Below are positions 17,233-25,896 of a DNA stretch of 54,755 bases, in pieces (position 1 is the first letter of the stretch; each line of letters opens with the position of its first letter). The stretch spans positions 1 through 54,755 of the forward strand of contig NZ_JADGDZ010000016.1 in NCBI RefSeq assembly GCF_016744625.1, in the 5' to 3' direction. The translations under genes and the position numbers were made by a program. This stretch comes from Winogradskyella sp. (GTDB lineage Bacteria > Bacteroidota > Bacteroidia > Flavobacteriales > Flavobacteriaceae). The notes below the pieces were generated by a model. That model did not search any database, was not told the DNA's origin, and saw nothing but the letters and a program-made list of their open reading frames with translations.

Positions 17233-18809
17233 TGAACAATAAGAAAAACATAGACCGACTTTTTCAAGAAAAGTTTAAAGATTTTGAGGTAGCACCTAAT
17301 GATGCTGTTTGGAATCGCATAAACGAAAGTCTTCCTAATAAAAAGAAAAAGCGAAGAATTATTGCGCTTTGGTGGCAAATTGGCGGAGTTGCCGCAGTGA
17401 TTGCATTGTTATTGACTGTTGGTGTTTCTGTATTTAACTCTGATGACAACAATAATCAAAATCTTCCTATTGTAAATACTGATAAAAGCGATGCTGAAAA
17501 CAAGCAAAATCAGGATAATTTAAATACTACAACCGATTCTAAACAAGATGAGTTAATAAATACTAGTGAAGACACGCTTAAGTTAGTCTCTTCAGATTCA
17601 CAAGAAGAATCTAATTTAGAAGAAGGAAAAAGTAGTCTGCATCAACAGAAGACTAATTCTGGTCAGCTAACAACTCCTGTGAAATCTCAATTAAATACTG
17701 TTGTTAATAATTCTAATGAAAAAGAAAAGACTTCAACTTCTCTTAAATTCAATAAATTAAAAACTATTACTAATAAAGAAAATAATACTAAAGTAGTCTC
17801 AAATACTAAAAAAGGTAATACTATTTCGGAGCAATCAAAAGCAATTAAACTTGTGCCTGAATCTGAATTAAATTCAGGAATTGAGAAAACTAAAAAAGAT
17901 AATACTACAGCAACAGTAGATAATTCAACATCTAAAAAAACAGAAGCTAAAAGCACAAAAGCAAATAATAATGATGATGCTAACACGAATGATTCAGCTA
18001 TAACCGAAGATCCTAAAAAAGAATCAATACAAAACGCTATTGCAGAAAACACTGAAGCTATAGATGAAAAAGAAGATAAACAAAACAGGTGGAGCATTTC
18101 TCCAAATGTTGCACCTGTTTATTACAGTTCTTTGGGTCAAGGCTCTTCTTTAGACCAGCAGTTTAACGATAATACTAAAAGTAGTGCTATTAATATGAGT
18201 TATGGTATTACTGGAGCTTATGTTGTTTCTAAAAAACTGAAGATTAGAGCTGGTGTTAACCGTGTTAATCTTAATCAAAAGACTTCAGATGTCTTCGCCT
18301 TTACAGGGCCAGAAATAGTATCAAGAGGAGGTTCTGTTGAGCAGTCAACTGGAAATATTACATTTAATAATAAAGTGCAAAATGTACTACTAATGAGCTC
18401 TACAATGTTGAGCACATCTTCAGCACCAGAAGCCTTTAATACTAAATTAGCTGGTGATGTTGATCAACGTTTTGTTTTTATTGAAGTGCCTCTAGAATTA
18501 GAATATCGCTTATTAGATAAAAAGTTTGGTATTAATGTCATTGGCGGATTCAGTACTTTCTTTTTAAATCAGAATGAGATCTATGCAGATATAGATGGAA
18601 CTTCAACATTAATTGGTGAAGCTAATAACATTAATGACACTAGTTTTAGTGCCAACTTTGGATTAGGCTTAGATTATAGCCTTACAAAACAATGGAATAT
18701 CAATCTTGAACCTCAGTTCAAGTACCAAATAAATACATTCAATAATACGTCTGGTAATTTCAGACCCTTCTTTGTTGGTGTATATACTGGATTAAGTTTT
18801 AAGTTTTAG
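17232..18809 (+). CDS. Anti-sigma-like inner-membrane anchor fused to outer-membrane beta-barrel domain
   Basis: A 525-residue protein. Residues 1-43 are a charged cytoplasmic segment, 44-68 a single transmembrane helix. Residues 70-285 are a low-complexity Asn/Thr/Ser/Lys/Glu linker. Residues 285-525 form an outer-membrane beta-barrel of the PorT-like type, ending LSFKF with a C-terminal Phe. Coupling to the ECF sigma gene suggests it holds the sigma factor inside and reads the state of the outer membrane or periplasm through the linker. No classical zinc anti-sigma motif is visible, so the regulatory role is inferred from layout. Confidence 0.8.
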   Translation: MNNKKNIDRLFQEKFKDFEVAPNDAVWNRINESLPNKKKKRRIIALWWQIGGVAAVIALLLTVGVSVFNSDDNNNQNLPIVNTDKSDAENKQNQDNLNTTTDSKQDELINTSEDTLKLVSSDSQEESNLEEGKSSLHQQKTNSGQLTTPVKSQLNTVVNNSNEKEKTSTSLKFNKLKTITNKENNTKVVSNTKKGNTISEQSKAIKLVPESELNSGIEKTKKDNTTATVDNSTSKKTEAKSTKANNNDDANTNDSAITEDPKKESIQNAIAENTEAIDEKEDKQNRWSISPNVAPVYYSSLGQGSSLDQQFNDNTKSSAINMSYGITGAYVVSKKLKIRAGVNRVNLNQKTSDVFAFTGPEIVSRGGSVEQSTGNITFNNKVQNVLLMSSTMLSTSSAPEAFNTKLAGDVDQRFVFIEVPLELEYRLLDKKFGINVIGGFSTFFLNQNEIYADIDGTSTLIGEANNINDTSFSANFGLGLDYSLTKQWNINLEPQFKYQINTFNNTSGNFRPFFVGVYTGLSFKF

Positions 18810-18861
18810 GTTAAATTAGGTTATTGTAATACTATTAAGCAATGATGGATGCAATGATGAC

Positions 18862-18891
18862 AAAAGCTACTCGTGGTTGAGTAGCTTTTTT
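18862..18891. terminator. Bidirectional terminator overlapping the plsC stop
   Basis: AAAAGCTACTC (18862-18872) pairs with GAGTAGCTTTT (18879-18889) over GTGGTT. It follows the sigma operon on the plus strand; on the minus strand it encodes the last codons of plsC. Confidence 0.85.
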
Positions 18892-19631
18892 GTTTTTACT
18901 GTATCACTAGTCAATTCATTCAAAATAATGTTTCTAGCTTTTTCATTAAGAGATTTTGTGTCTTTTGTAGTTAATCCTTCTGTATTTAAAAACTTATGAA
19001 TCTTCGCTCGCATTCTTCCAGGCCCACCACTAAAGAAGGTATATGAAAATCGCTTTTTATTATCATAAAAGGTTATAGGTATAATAGGTATTTGATGATT
19101 AATTGCCAAACGAAATGCTCCGTCTTTAAAAGCATCTAATAAAATATGCTCTTCAGGCACTCCTCCTTCGGGAAAGATACATATACTCAACCCTTGCTTT
19201 AATCTCCGTTGTGCTCTCAAAAAAACAGTCTGTCTACTTTTAGCACTGCTTCTATCTACTAAAATACATGTGCGTTTATAAAAGAAACCAAATAGTGGGA
19301 TTTTAGCTAATTCCTTCTTTCCAACAAACACAAATGGGTTTTTAGAAGCTACCAACATCAACATAATATCTGCCATTGAAGTATGATTAGCCACAAACAT
19401 GTAACTTTTTTTAGGTTCTAGTATTTCTTCTTTCGTGATTTTGTAACCAAAACCCATTCCTATTAAAATAAACTTAGACCAAATCCGAGCGAGTCTAAAA
19501 AAATAAGGGTACCATTTCTCTTTAGAGATTGAAATGATTAGCAATGGAAACAATACTAATATTGGTATTAGTACAAGAATGTAAAACCAAATACGATATA
19601 AAACCCAAAACGGATATTTAAATATTGTCAT
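18867..19631 (-). CDS. plsC: 1-acyl-sn-glycerol-3-phosphate acyltransferase
   Basis: A 254-residue membrane-bound acyltransferase with an N-terminal hydrophobic segment (about 8-35), the catalytic HX4D motif H83-TSMA-D88 and the phosphate-binding FPEGG motif near 155. It acylates lysophosphatidic acid to phosphatidic acid. The C-terminal codons and stop lie inside the terminator hairpin. A -7 box sits only 5 bp upstream of the ATG. It is divergent from trpS. Confidence 0.92.
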   Translation of the reverse strand: MTIFKYPFWVLYRIWFYILVLIPILVLFPLLIISISKEKWYPYFFRLARIWSKFILIGMGFGYKITKEEILEPKKSYMFVANHTSMADIMLMLVASKNPFVFVGKKELAKIPLFGFFYKRTCILVDRSSAKSRQTVFLRAQRRLKQGLSICIFPEGGVPEEHILLDAFKDGAFRLAINHQIPIIPITFYDNKKRFSYTFFSGGPGRMRAKIHKFLNTEGLTTKDTKSLNEKARNIILNELTSDTVKTKKLLNHE

Positions 19632-19636
19632 AGCAT

Positions 19637-19644
19637 CAAAACTA
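19637..19644 (-). promoter_or_regulatory. -7 box for plsC, near-leaderless
   Basis: TAGTTTTG on the minus strand ends 5 bp before the plsC ATG, so the mRNA would have almost no leader. Confidence 0.5.
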
Positions 19645-19668
19645 AGTAAATAGTTCTACTAAAAAAAT

Positions 19669-19676
19669 TATCTTTG
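19669..19676 (+). promoter_or_regulatory. -7 box for trpS
   Basis: TATCTTTG, exact TAnnTTTG match, 48 bp upstream of the trpS ATG. Confidence 0.6.
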
Positions 19677-19696
19677 CGCATCGTTTAACTTTTAAA

Positions 19697-19724
19697 GAGA
19701 TTCCTGCTTTCGCAGGAAGTTGAC
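19697..19724 (+). repeat. Single REP-like arm forming a hairpin against the trpS start
   Basis: GATTCCTGCTTTCGCAGGAA is a 7-bp stem (TTCCTGC/GCAGGAA) with a four-base loop; the repeat unit ends right at the trpS ATG. It matches the right arm of the element at 5592-5616. Confidence 0.65.
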
Positions 19725-20693
19725 ATGGCAAGAATACTAACAGGAATACAAAGTACAGGAACACCACACTTAGGTAATATCTTAGGCGCAATTTTACCAG
19801 CAATAGAACAAGCAAAAGATGATGCAAATGACTCTTATTTGTTTATTGCAGATATGCACTCTTTAACTCAAATTAAAGATGCTGGTACACTTCGTCAAAA
19901 CACATATTCTACAGCTGCTACATGGTTGGCTTTTGGGTTAGATTTCAAGAAAACCGTGTTTTATAGACAAAGTGATGTGCCACAAGTTACCGAGTTGTCT
20001 TGGTACTTAAGTTGTTTCTTCCCATATCAACGTTTAACATTAGCACATAGTTTTAAAGATAAAGCAGATCGTTTAGAGGATGTCAATTCAGGCTTGTTTA
20101 CATATCCAATGTTAATGGCTGCAGACATTTTATTATATGATGCCGAAATCATACCTGTAGGAAAAGACCAAGAACAGCATATAGAGATGACACGTGATGT
20201 GGCTTCTCGTTTTCATGCTAAAATGGGAGATACTTTTGTTTTACCAAAAGCAAACATACAAAAAGACACTATGCTGATTCCTGGAACAGATGGTACGAAA
20301 ATGAGTAAGAGCAAGGGTAATATTATTAATATCTTTTTACCAGAAAAAAAACTACGTAAGCAAATTATGTCTATTGAAACAGACAGCACATCTTTAGAAG
20401 ATCCTAAAGATTGGAAAACTTGTAACTGTTTTGCATTGTATGAATTACTAGCTTCAGAAGAAGAAATTAATCTCATGAAATCTAACTATGAAAAAGGCGG
20501 TTATGGTTATGGTCATGCAAAGCAAGCTTTATTTCATTTGATAATGCTTAAATTCGATAAACCACGAGATCGTTATCAGTCTTACATGAATAATCTTAGT
20601 GCACTAGATGAAGTATTATTTGATGGTGCTAGAAAAGCAAAAGATGTTGCAAATGAAGTCTTAAAACGTGTTAGAGATAAAGTCGGTTATTAA
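19725..20693 (+). CDS. trpS: Tryptophan--tRNA ligase
   Basis: A 322-residue class I synthetase. The HIGH-type motif is TPHLGN (H15-N18) and the KMSKS motif is at 192-196. The GKDQEQHIEMTRD segment is typical of TrpRS. It charges tRNA-Trp in the cytoplasm. Its stop codon overlaps the convergent dprA stop by 4 bp. The 5' leader carries a repeat-derived hairpin directly before the ATG. Confidence 0.97.
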   Translation: MARILTGIQSTGTPHLGNILGAILPAIEQAKDDANDSYLFIADMHSLTQIKDAGTLRQNTYSTAATWLAFGLDFKKTVFYRQSDVPQVTELSWYLSCFFPYQRLTLAHSFKDKADRLEDVNSGLFTYPMLMAADILLYDAEIIPVGKDQEQHIEMTRDVASRFHAKMGDTFVLPKANIQKDTMLIPGTDGTKMSKSKGNIINIFLPEKKLRKQIMSIETDSTSLEDPKDWKTCNCFALYELLASEEEINLMKSNYEKGGYGYGHAKQALFHLIMLKFDKPRDRYQSYMNNLSALDEVLFDGARKAKDVANEVLKRVRDKVGY

Positions 20694-21793
20694 ATAACCT
20701 CAAACAGCTTACCAGGCAAAGGTCTAACAACACCTTTCAACTCCATATTTAATAAAATACCAGCTATTTTGTAGGTTGGCATTTCACAGCGTAAAGCAAT
20801 AACATCCAACAACTCTTTGTCATTCTCTTTTAGAAAATTATAGATGATTTTCTCATCTGGATCTAACTCAACAAATAATTGTTTTTGCGCTACTGGTTTT
20901 TTATCAGATTCTAATTCCCAGTTTAACATATATGGCACATCCAACGGATTAGATAATAAATGTGCTTTCTGAAATTTTATCAGATTATTACAACCAACAC
21001 TTTGGCTATCTGTTGTTCTTCCTGGTACAGCAAAGACTTCTCGGTTATATGAGTTTGCAATATCAGCCGTTACCAAGCTTCCTCCTTTTTCCGCCGATTC
21101 TATAACAATGGTTGCTTCGCTAAGACCTGCAATAATTCTATTTCGTTTTAAAAAATTATTTCTATCAAAAGGGTCTGTACTCCAAAAATCGGTGTAAAAA
21201 CCACCATGATTTTCAACATCAGCAACATATTTTTTATGCACTTTAGGATAGATTTGGTTCAAACCATGGGCTAAGCAACCTATGGTTTGTAAATTATGCT
21301 TTATTGCAGCTTTCTGAGCTGTAATGTCTGTGCCATAAGCAAAACCAGAAACTATAATCGGATTAAATTGCGATAAGGATTCAATCAATTTTTCACAGAA
21401 TGCAATACCACTTGTTGTTATTTTACGTGCGCCAACAATACTAATAATGTGTTGTTGTTTTAAATTTATGTTTCCCGATTGAAACAAGACTATTGGTCCA
21501 TCAATACAATGTTTTAAACGTTCTGGATACGTGTCTTCTGTAAAGTAATGGGAAACAATATTATTATCTTTGATGAATCTTAATTCATTTTCAGCTTCTT
21601 CAAGATGAATTTTATCAAAAAGCCCTTCAATAGTAATGGTGCCAATACCATCAATTTTTAAAAGTTTAGATTTCTTCTCTTTTAAAACACCTTCAGCAGA
21701 ACCACAATGATTTATTAACTTTTTAGCCGTTGTAGCTCCTATTTTTGGCACATGTTGTAAAGCTAATGCATAAATTAATTGTTGATCTGTCAT
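20690..21793 (-). CDS. dprA: DNA-processing protein DprA (Smf)
   Basis: A 367-residue protein: an N-terminal helix-hairpin-helix/SAM-like region (VPKIGATTAKKLINHCG, IDGIGTITIEGL), a central Rossmann DprA domain (GARKITTSGI, SGFAYGTDITAQKAA, ESAEKGGSLVTADIA) and a C-terminal winged-helix segment. It loads RecA on incoming single-stranded DNA during natural transformation. No other competence gene is in view. A -7 box is 17 bp upstream. The stop overlaps trpS. Confidence 0.95.
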   Translation of the reverse strand: MTDQQLIYALALQHVPKIGATTAKKLINHCGSAEGVLKEKKSKLLKIDGIGTITIEGLFDKIHLEEAENELRFIKDNNIVSHYFTEDTYPERLKHCIDGPIVLFQSGNINLKQQHIISIVGARKITTSGIAFCEKLIESLSQFNPIIVSGFAYGTDITAQKAAIKHNLQTIGCLAHGLNQIYPKVHKKYVADVENHGGFYTDFWSTDPFDRNNFLKRNRIIAGLSEATIVIESAEKGGSLVTADIANSYNREVFAVPGRTTDSQSVGCNNLIKFQKAHLLSNPLDVPYMLNWELESDKKPVAQKQLFVELDPDEKIIYNFLKENDKELLDVIALRCEMPTYKIAGILLNMELKGVVRPLPGKLFEVI

Positions 21794-21809
21794 TATAAAG
21801 TATTGATTT

Positions 21810-21817
21810 CAAACCTA
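21810..21817 (-). promoter_or_regulatory. -7 box for dprA
   Basis: TAGGTTTG on the minus strand, 16 bp upstream of the dprA ATG. Confidence 0.5.
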
Positions 21818-21885
21818 CAAGAAACTAAATTTTTCTGATGTTAATAACTAAATCGTGCTAAACTTCTTTCAGAATCAAAAATTTT

Positions 21886-21893
21886 TAACTTTG
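21886..21893 (+). promoter_or_regulatory. -7 box deciding the start of the HU/SPOR gene
   Basis: TAACTTTG ends 6 bp before ATG 21900. A longer in-frame start at 21855 would place this promoter inside the coding region, so 21900 is preferred. Confidence 0.6.
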
Positions 21894-21899
21894 CTTCAT

Positions 21900-22838
21900 A
21901 TGCAGTTAGAGACTTACATTAGCGACCTTTTATACCGTTACGATTGTGTTACTGTTCCTGGTTTTGGGGCATTTTTAACGAATCGTGTTTCGGCTAAAGT
22001 GCATGAAACAACTCATACATTTTATCCGCCTAAAAAGGTGTTGTCTTTTAATGAACAACTACAAAATAACGATGGTTTACTAGCTAACTATATTGCTGAG
22101 GTTGAAAAAATACCATATTCTACAGCTACAGATAAGATTTCCAAACAAGTGAAATCTATAAAATCATATTTAGTTGAAGGGGAAACTATTCAGTTTGAAA
22201 ACATTGGTGAATTGATTTTAAATACAAATGGAAAGATTGTTTTCGATCCTTCTAATCATGTCAATTATTTAACTGATGCTTTTGGATTGTCGCACTTTTC
22301 TTCTTCTGATATTACACGTGAGGTATACAAAGAAACAGTTGAGACTGTTGAGGCCACTGCACCTATTGCATTGACACCAGAAAGACGTTCTAATAACAAC
22401 TGGCTTAAATATGCTGCTACTGCTGTTGTTTTTTTAGGTTTATGCGGTTTTGGAGCTGCAAATTATTACAATAATACTATTGAAGATCATAATCAGTTGG
22501 CTCAAGAACAAGCCAATGAACAACTTAACGCTAAAGTACAGGAAGCTACTTTTGTTATAAGTAATCCATTACCAGCTGCGACTTTATCTCTAGATAAACA
22601 AAGTGGTAATTACCATATTGTTGCTGGTGCTTTTAGAGTTGAGGCTAATTCTGATAAAAAAGTAAATCAGTTAAGAGCCAAAGGTTATAAGGCCAGAAAA
22701 ATTGGTGCTAATCGTTATGGTTTACACGAAGTGGTTTACGCAAGCTTTGAAAATAGAGCAGACGCAAAACGTGAGCTATACAAAATTCGTCGTGAGCATA
22801 ATCGCGATGCTTGGTTGTTGATTAAGAAACTTAAATAA
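21900..22838 (+). CDS. HU-like (CCDC81-type) and SPOR domain membrane protein
   Basis: A 312-residue protein from ATG 21900. The N-terminus (LETYISDLLYRYDCVTVPGFGAFL) is the HU-like domain found in Bacteroidetes SPOR proteins, with a second similar repeat up to about 120. A transmembrane helix follows at about 167-188 (YAATAVVFLGLCGFGAA). The C-terminal SPOR domain starts at YHIVAGAFRVEANSDKK and should bind denuded septal glycan. The layout, cytoplasmic DNA-binding-like head and periplasmic glycan-binding tail, suggests a link between nucleoid or cytoplasm and the division site. Confidence 0.85.
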   Translation: MQLETYISDLLYRYDCVTVPGFGAFLTNRVSAKVHETTHTFYPPKKVLSFNEQLQNNDGLLANYIAEVEKIPYSTATDKISKQVKSIKSYLVEGETIQFENIGELILNTNGKIVFDPSNHVNYLTDAFGLSHFSSSDITREVYKETVETVEATAPIALTPERRSNNNWLKYAATAVVFLGLCGFGAANYYNNTIEDHNQLAQEQANEQLNAKVQEATFVISNPLPAATLSLDKQSGNYHIVAGAFRVEANSDKKVNQLRAKGYKARKIGANRYGLHEVVYASFENRADAKRELYKIRREHNRDAWLLIKKLK

Positions 22839-22850
22839 GTTTCTACTTCA

Positions 22851-22886
22851 CTTCGACTACGTTCAGTGCTAGCTCGAATGATAAAC
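22851..22886. repeat. Dispersed CTTCGACTACG-type repeat
   Basis: CTTCGACTACGTTCAGTG, then GCTAGCTCGAATGATAAAC. A shorter relative, CTCGACTACGCTCGAAATGAC, is at 47293-47313. Both lie in intergenic DNA. Confidence 0.5.
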
Positions 22887-22976
22887 TTTCTTTAATAATA
22901 GTATTCTGTTATTCTCAATTTATTTCAGCATCTTTAAGTTTATTAAAATTCGTACACCTACAATCTAAAATCCCTT

Positions 22977-22984
22977 TATCTTTG
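22977..22984 (+). promoter_or_regulatory. -7 box for thioesterase gene
   Basis: TATCTTTG, 18 bp upstream of ATG 23003. Confidence 0.6.
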
Positions 22985-23002
22985 CGCCAAATTTGAAAAC
23001 TT

Positions 23003-23512
23003 ATGCAATCAAGAACTGCTTTTCAATCTAAAACGATAGTTACCGATTTAGTTTTACCAAGTGAAACTAATCCTATCAATAATTTATTTGGTGGTGAATT
23101 GTTAGCACGTATGGACCGAGCGGCTAGTATATCTGCAAGGCGTCATTCTAGACGGATTGTTGTTACCGCATCTGTAAATCATGTAGCCTTTAACCGATCT
23201 GTACCTTTAGGAAGCGTCGTTATGATTGAAGCTAAAGTATCTAGAGCATTTACATCTTCTATGGAAGTGTATATGGACGTTTGGATTGAAGATAGAGAGT
23301 CTGGTGAGTGTATTAAAGCCAATGAAGCTATTTATACATTTGTTGCTGTAGATGAAACAGGTCGCCCTGTAAAAGTGCCAGAACTTGTGCCAGAAACTGA
23401 GTTAGAAAAACAACGTTTTGATGCTGCATTGAGACGTAAACAATTGAGTTTATTATTGGCTGGAAAAATAAAGCCAAATGAAGCTACTGAACTGAAGGCC
23501 CTTTTTGAATAG
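23003..23512 (+). CDS. Acyl-CoA thioesterase, hotdog fold (YciA/Acot type)
   Basis: A 169-residue single hotdog-domain protein. NNLFGGELLARMDRAASISARRH carries the helix with the conserved N/D residues of the YciA and BFIT-like subfamily, followed by VTASVNHVAFNRSVPLGSVV. It hydrolyses acyl-CoA to free acid and CoA in the cytoplasm; chain-length preference cannot be told. Its own -7 box lies 18 bp upstream; a degraded palindromic element follows. Confidence 0.9.
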   Translation: MQSRTAFQSKTIVTDLVLPSETNPINNLFGGELLARMDRAASISARRHSRRIVVTASVNHVAFNRSVPLGSVVMIEAKVSRAFTSSMEVYMDVWIEDRESGECIKANEAIYTFVAVDETGRPVKVPELVPETELEKQRFDAALRRKQLSLLLAGKIKPNEATELKALFE

Positions 23513-23516
23513 TGCT

Positions 23517-23594
23517 TTGTCATTTCTTGAGCAAGGTATCTATATCTAAAAAAACTGAATTAAATTTAGATTCCCATCAAGTGAGGAACAACAA
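23517..23594. repeat. Degraded copy of the 80-bp palindromic element
   Basis: Left arm TGTCATTTCTTGAGCAAGG and right arm GATTCCCATCAAGTGAGGAA flank an AT-rich core, with the same spacing as the intact element at 5537-5616 but with scattered substitutions. Confidence 0.45.
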
Positions 23595-23650
23595 GTTCTA
23601 TTAAACCTTTTTAACTATTACCTGTCTTATCATTAGACCAAATTTATTTA

Positions 23651-23872
23651 ATGATGAGATATTTAGTTTATACTTTAATTTTCGTTTTTGTATTAAGTCT
23701 TAGCTCTTGCGCAAGTCGTGTTGTGGTAAAACAACCTGCAACAACAGTAACTTTAGTTAAAAAACTACCTCGACAGTACAAAGTTATCCTTGTAAAAGGT
23801 AAACGTTACTATTTCTTTAATGAAAACCACCATAGAAAAACTAAAAGAGGTTTTGTTGTGGTAAAAGTTTAA
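23651..23872 (+). CDS. Small lipoprotein of unknown function
   Basis: A 73-residue protein with a signal peptide and lipobox LSSC (C20). The 53-residue mature part is strongly basic (VKKLPRQYKVILVKGKRYYFFNENHHRKTKRG) and likely beta-rich. I do not recognise a named family. A second ATG directly follows the first, so 23654 is equally possible as start. The stop abuts, without gap, the stop of the convergent EnvC-like gene. Confidence 0.7.
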   Translation: MMRYLVYTLIFVFVLSLSSCASRVVVKQPATTVTLVKKLPRQYKVILVKGKRYYFFNENHHRKTKRGFVVVKV

Positions 23873-25096
23873 TTAAAACTTAGATAACCAAGACTGAGGG
23901 TTAAGTTTCTGGCTACTTTTATAGATTCTAAAATCTAACAAAGTTTCTCCACTTGTTTTATTGGTGAATACCTCTCCTATCTCTTGTCCTCTTATAACCT
24001 TATCTCCAGATTTAACATATATCTTTGATAAATTATAGTAGATGGTAAAGTAATTTCCATGTTGAATTATAACCCCTGGATTCCCTCGTTTCACAATTAT
24101 TATCCTAGAGACTTCACCATTAAATACAGCCATAACCTTCGCGTTATTTTCTGTCGCAATTTTAACTCCAGAATTGTTAACTTCAACTGAACTATCCGTC
24201 AAGGAACGTGTCTTACCAAACTTTCCTTTTATAACTCCTCTAGAAACAGGCCAGCCCAATTTTCCTTTATTTGCTTGAAAATTAGCGGATAGCTTTTTTG
24301 CTTCTGGTGTTTCTATAAACTTACCAGAAGATGATTTCTTTCCAGCTTTTTTATTAGATGCCGCAATCGCCTCTTTTATTAAACGATCTATTTGCTTATC
24401 TAAGTCTCTAACCTCTTGTCTTTTCTTTTTTATTTGAGCCGAAAACTTACTCATATCAGACTTAATCGAAGCCATTAAAACTTCTCTTTGTTTTAATTCA
24501 CCCTCTAGTTTTCGCTTAACAGCTCGGTTTTCTTCTATCAATTTTTTCTTGTCTTCTTTTTGCTTTGATAGTTGAATGTTTAAATCTTGTAATTCTTTAG
24601 TTTTAGTTTTTATAGCTTCACCTTGCTCTTTCTGATAATTAGCATATTGCTTAATGTACTGTAACCTTTTGTATGCTTGTGAAAAGTTACTTGAAGACAA
24701 TAGAAACATTACTTTACTTTGTTCTGACTTACTTTTGTATGACTTTACAAGCATTGCTGCATAGTCATCTTTTAACTCTTGAAGTTGAGTTCTAAGACTA
24801 GTAATCTCTTTTTGATTTGCATTAATCTCTCTGGTCAATAAATTGGCCTGCTCATTTGTAATTCTAATCAGATTTTTTCTAGCATTTACTTTGAGGTTAA
24901 TATCTTCAATCAGTGTAATTACTGATTTTTCCTCTTTCTTATTAGAGAATAATAAGGCGTTTATTTGCTTAATTTCTTTAATTCTTTGTTGACGTTGTGC
25001 CTCCAATGCTTTTTGCTTATCACTTTGCGCAAAAAGGGTGAAACAAGACATTAACAGTCCAAAAATAAATGTTGTATAGAAACGTTTAGTCTTCAT
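23873..25096 (-). CDS. EnvC-like murein hydrolase activator with degenerate M23 domain
   Basis: A 407-residue periplasmic protein: signal peptide ending LFAQ, a long coiled coil (about 25-250) and a C-terminal LytM-like domain (about 285-400). The zinc ligands are lost: the HxxxD site reads NSGVKIA and the HxH site reads LLDFRI. This is the state of EnvC and NlpD-type proteins, which activate amidases instead of cutting peptidoglycan themselves. Start overlaps the DUF4292 stop as TAATG. It likely acts in daughter-cell separation. Confidence 0.9.
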   Translation of the reverse strand: MKTKRFYTTFIFGLLMSCFTLFAQSDKQKALEAQRQQRIKEIKQINALLFSNKKEEKSVITLIEDINLKVNARKNLIRITNEQANLLTREINANQKEITSLRTQLQELKDDYAAMLVKSYKSKSEQSKVMFLLSSSNFSQAYKRLQYIKQYANYQKEQGEAIKTKTKELQDLNIQLSKQKEDKKKLIEENRAVKRKLEGELKQREVLMASIKSDMSKFSAQIKKKRQEVRDLDKQIDRLIKEAIAASNKKAGKKSSSGKFIETPEAKKLSANFQANKGKLGWPVSRGVIKGKFGKTRSLTDSSVEVNNSGVKIATENNAKVMAVFNGEVSRIIIVKRGNPGVIIQHGNYFTIYYNLSKIYVKSGDKVIRGQEIGEVFTNKTSGETLLDFRIYKSSQKLNPQSWLSKF

Positions 25097-25887
25097 TACT
25101 TAATAACAATTTCGTCATACCCTTTTGGAATTTTAAACGGAAAACGCACATCTCCATTTAGAGACACAGATTTAAATTCCATAGTAATTGCAACCTGTTC
25201 AGAATCTTCAGTTGCAATTATTCTTATATTTTGAGGTAGTACTTGGTTTTTCACTTCTTGATAAGATGAATAATCGACTTGAAGTATTCTTCTTTTCAAT
25301 TGCTGATATAACTGCAAACTATCCATTTTAAAATGAGATGGATTAATCAGGTAAAACAATTCTAAAAGCGCATTCTGATCTTTCGGTTGCAGCGCATAAG
25401 AGTTTTCATTCACCTCAACTTTATGAGGCTCATCTTTTAGATTATATATGGTTTGACCTAAAAGAATATTTTGAACCTTTGTAAAATCTAAATCTACACC
25501 AACAAAATCACTCAATAGCTTGTAATCTCCGTCAAAATATTGATTATCTAATTTATTATAAAAACTAACACGTTCTGGTGTAATCATCATTCTGGCTAAA
25601 CCAAGTTTTGCACTTAACCAAATAACTTTATCTTTTTCAATTCTTATATTAAATGTTGACCCTTGCTCTTTTTGATTTTGAGTGATATCTATTTTAACTT
25701 TTGCTTGAAGCGTTTTAAAATCGGCATCATTCTTTTGGTGCTGCTTAATAACTTGCTTTGCAGAGAGTTTATTGCTAGCCTCACCAGATGCAATGACACT
25801 TTTAGTAGACTTGCAACTAAATGCTAATAGCACTAAAAATGCGCTAAGTGTAATCTTTAGATTTTTATAGGCTTGAGGTAATTTCAT
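25096..25887 (-). CDS. DUF4292 lipoprotein
   Basis: A 263-residue protein with a lipoprotein signal (LLAFSC, C25) followed by a region of long beta strands resembling the LolA/LolB-like fold described for outer-membrane lipoprotein carriers (TFNIRIEKDKVIWLSAKL, MMITPERVSFYNKLDNQYF). The family is typical of Bacteroidetes and travels with the EnvC-like and TPR genes, as here. A role in envelope biogenesis is a reasonable inference; no catalytic motif is visible. Confidence 0.85.
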   Translation of the reverse strand: MKLPQAYKNLKITLSAFLVLLAFSCKSTKSVIASGEASNKLSAKQVIKQHQKNDADFKTLQAKVKIDITQNQKEQGSTFNIRIEKDKVIWLSAKLGLARMMITPERVSFYNKLDNQYFDGDYKLLSDFVGVDLDFTKVQNILLGQTIYNLKDEPHKVEVNENSYALQPKDQNALLELFYLINPSHFKMDSLQLYQQLKRRILQVDYSSYQEVKNQVLPQNIRIIATEDSEQVAITMEFKSVSLNGDVRFPFKIPKGYDEIVIK

Positions 25888-25896
25888 GTGCTTTTT

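Noticed and set aside
17687..18097. 136-codon open frame on the minus strand
   Set aside because: It is the shadow of the low-complexity linker of the sigma-partner protein; composition is Ser/Leu/Phe runs with no domain.
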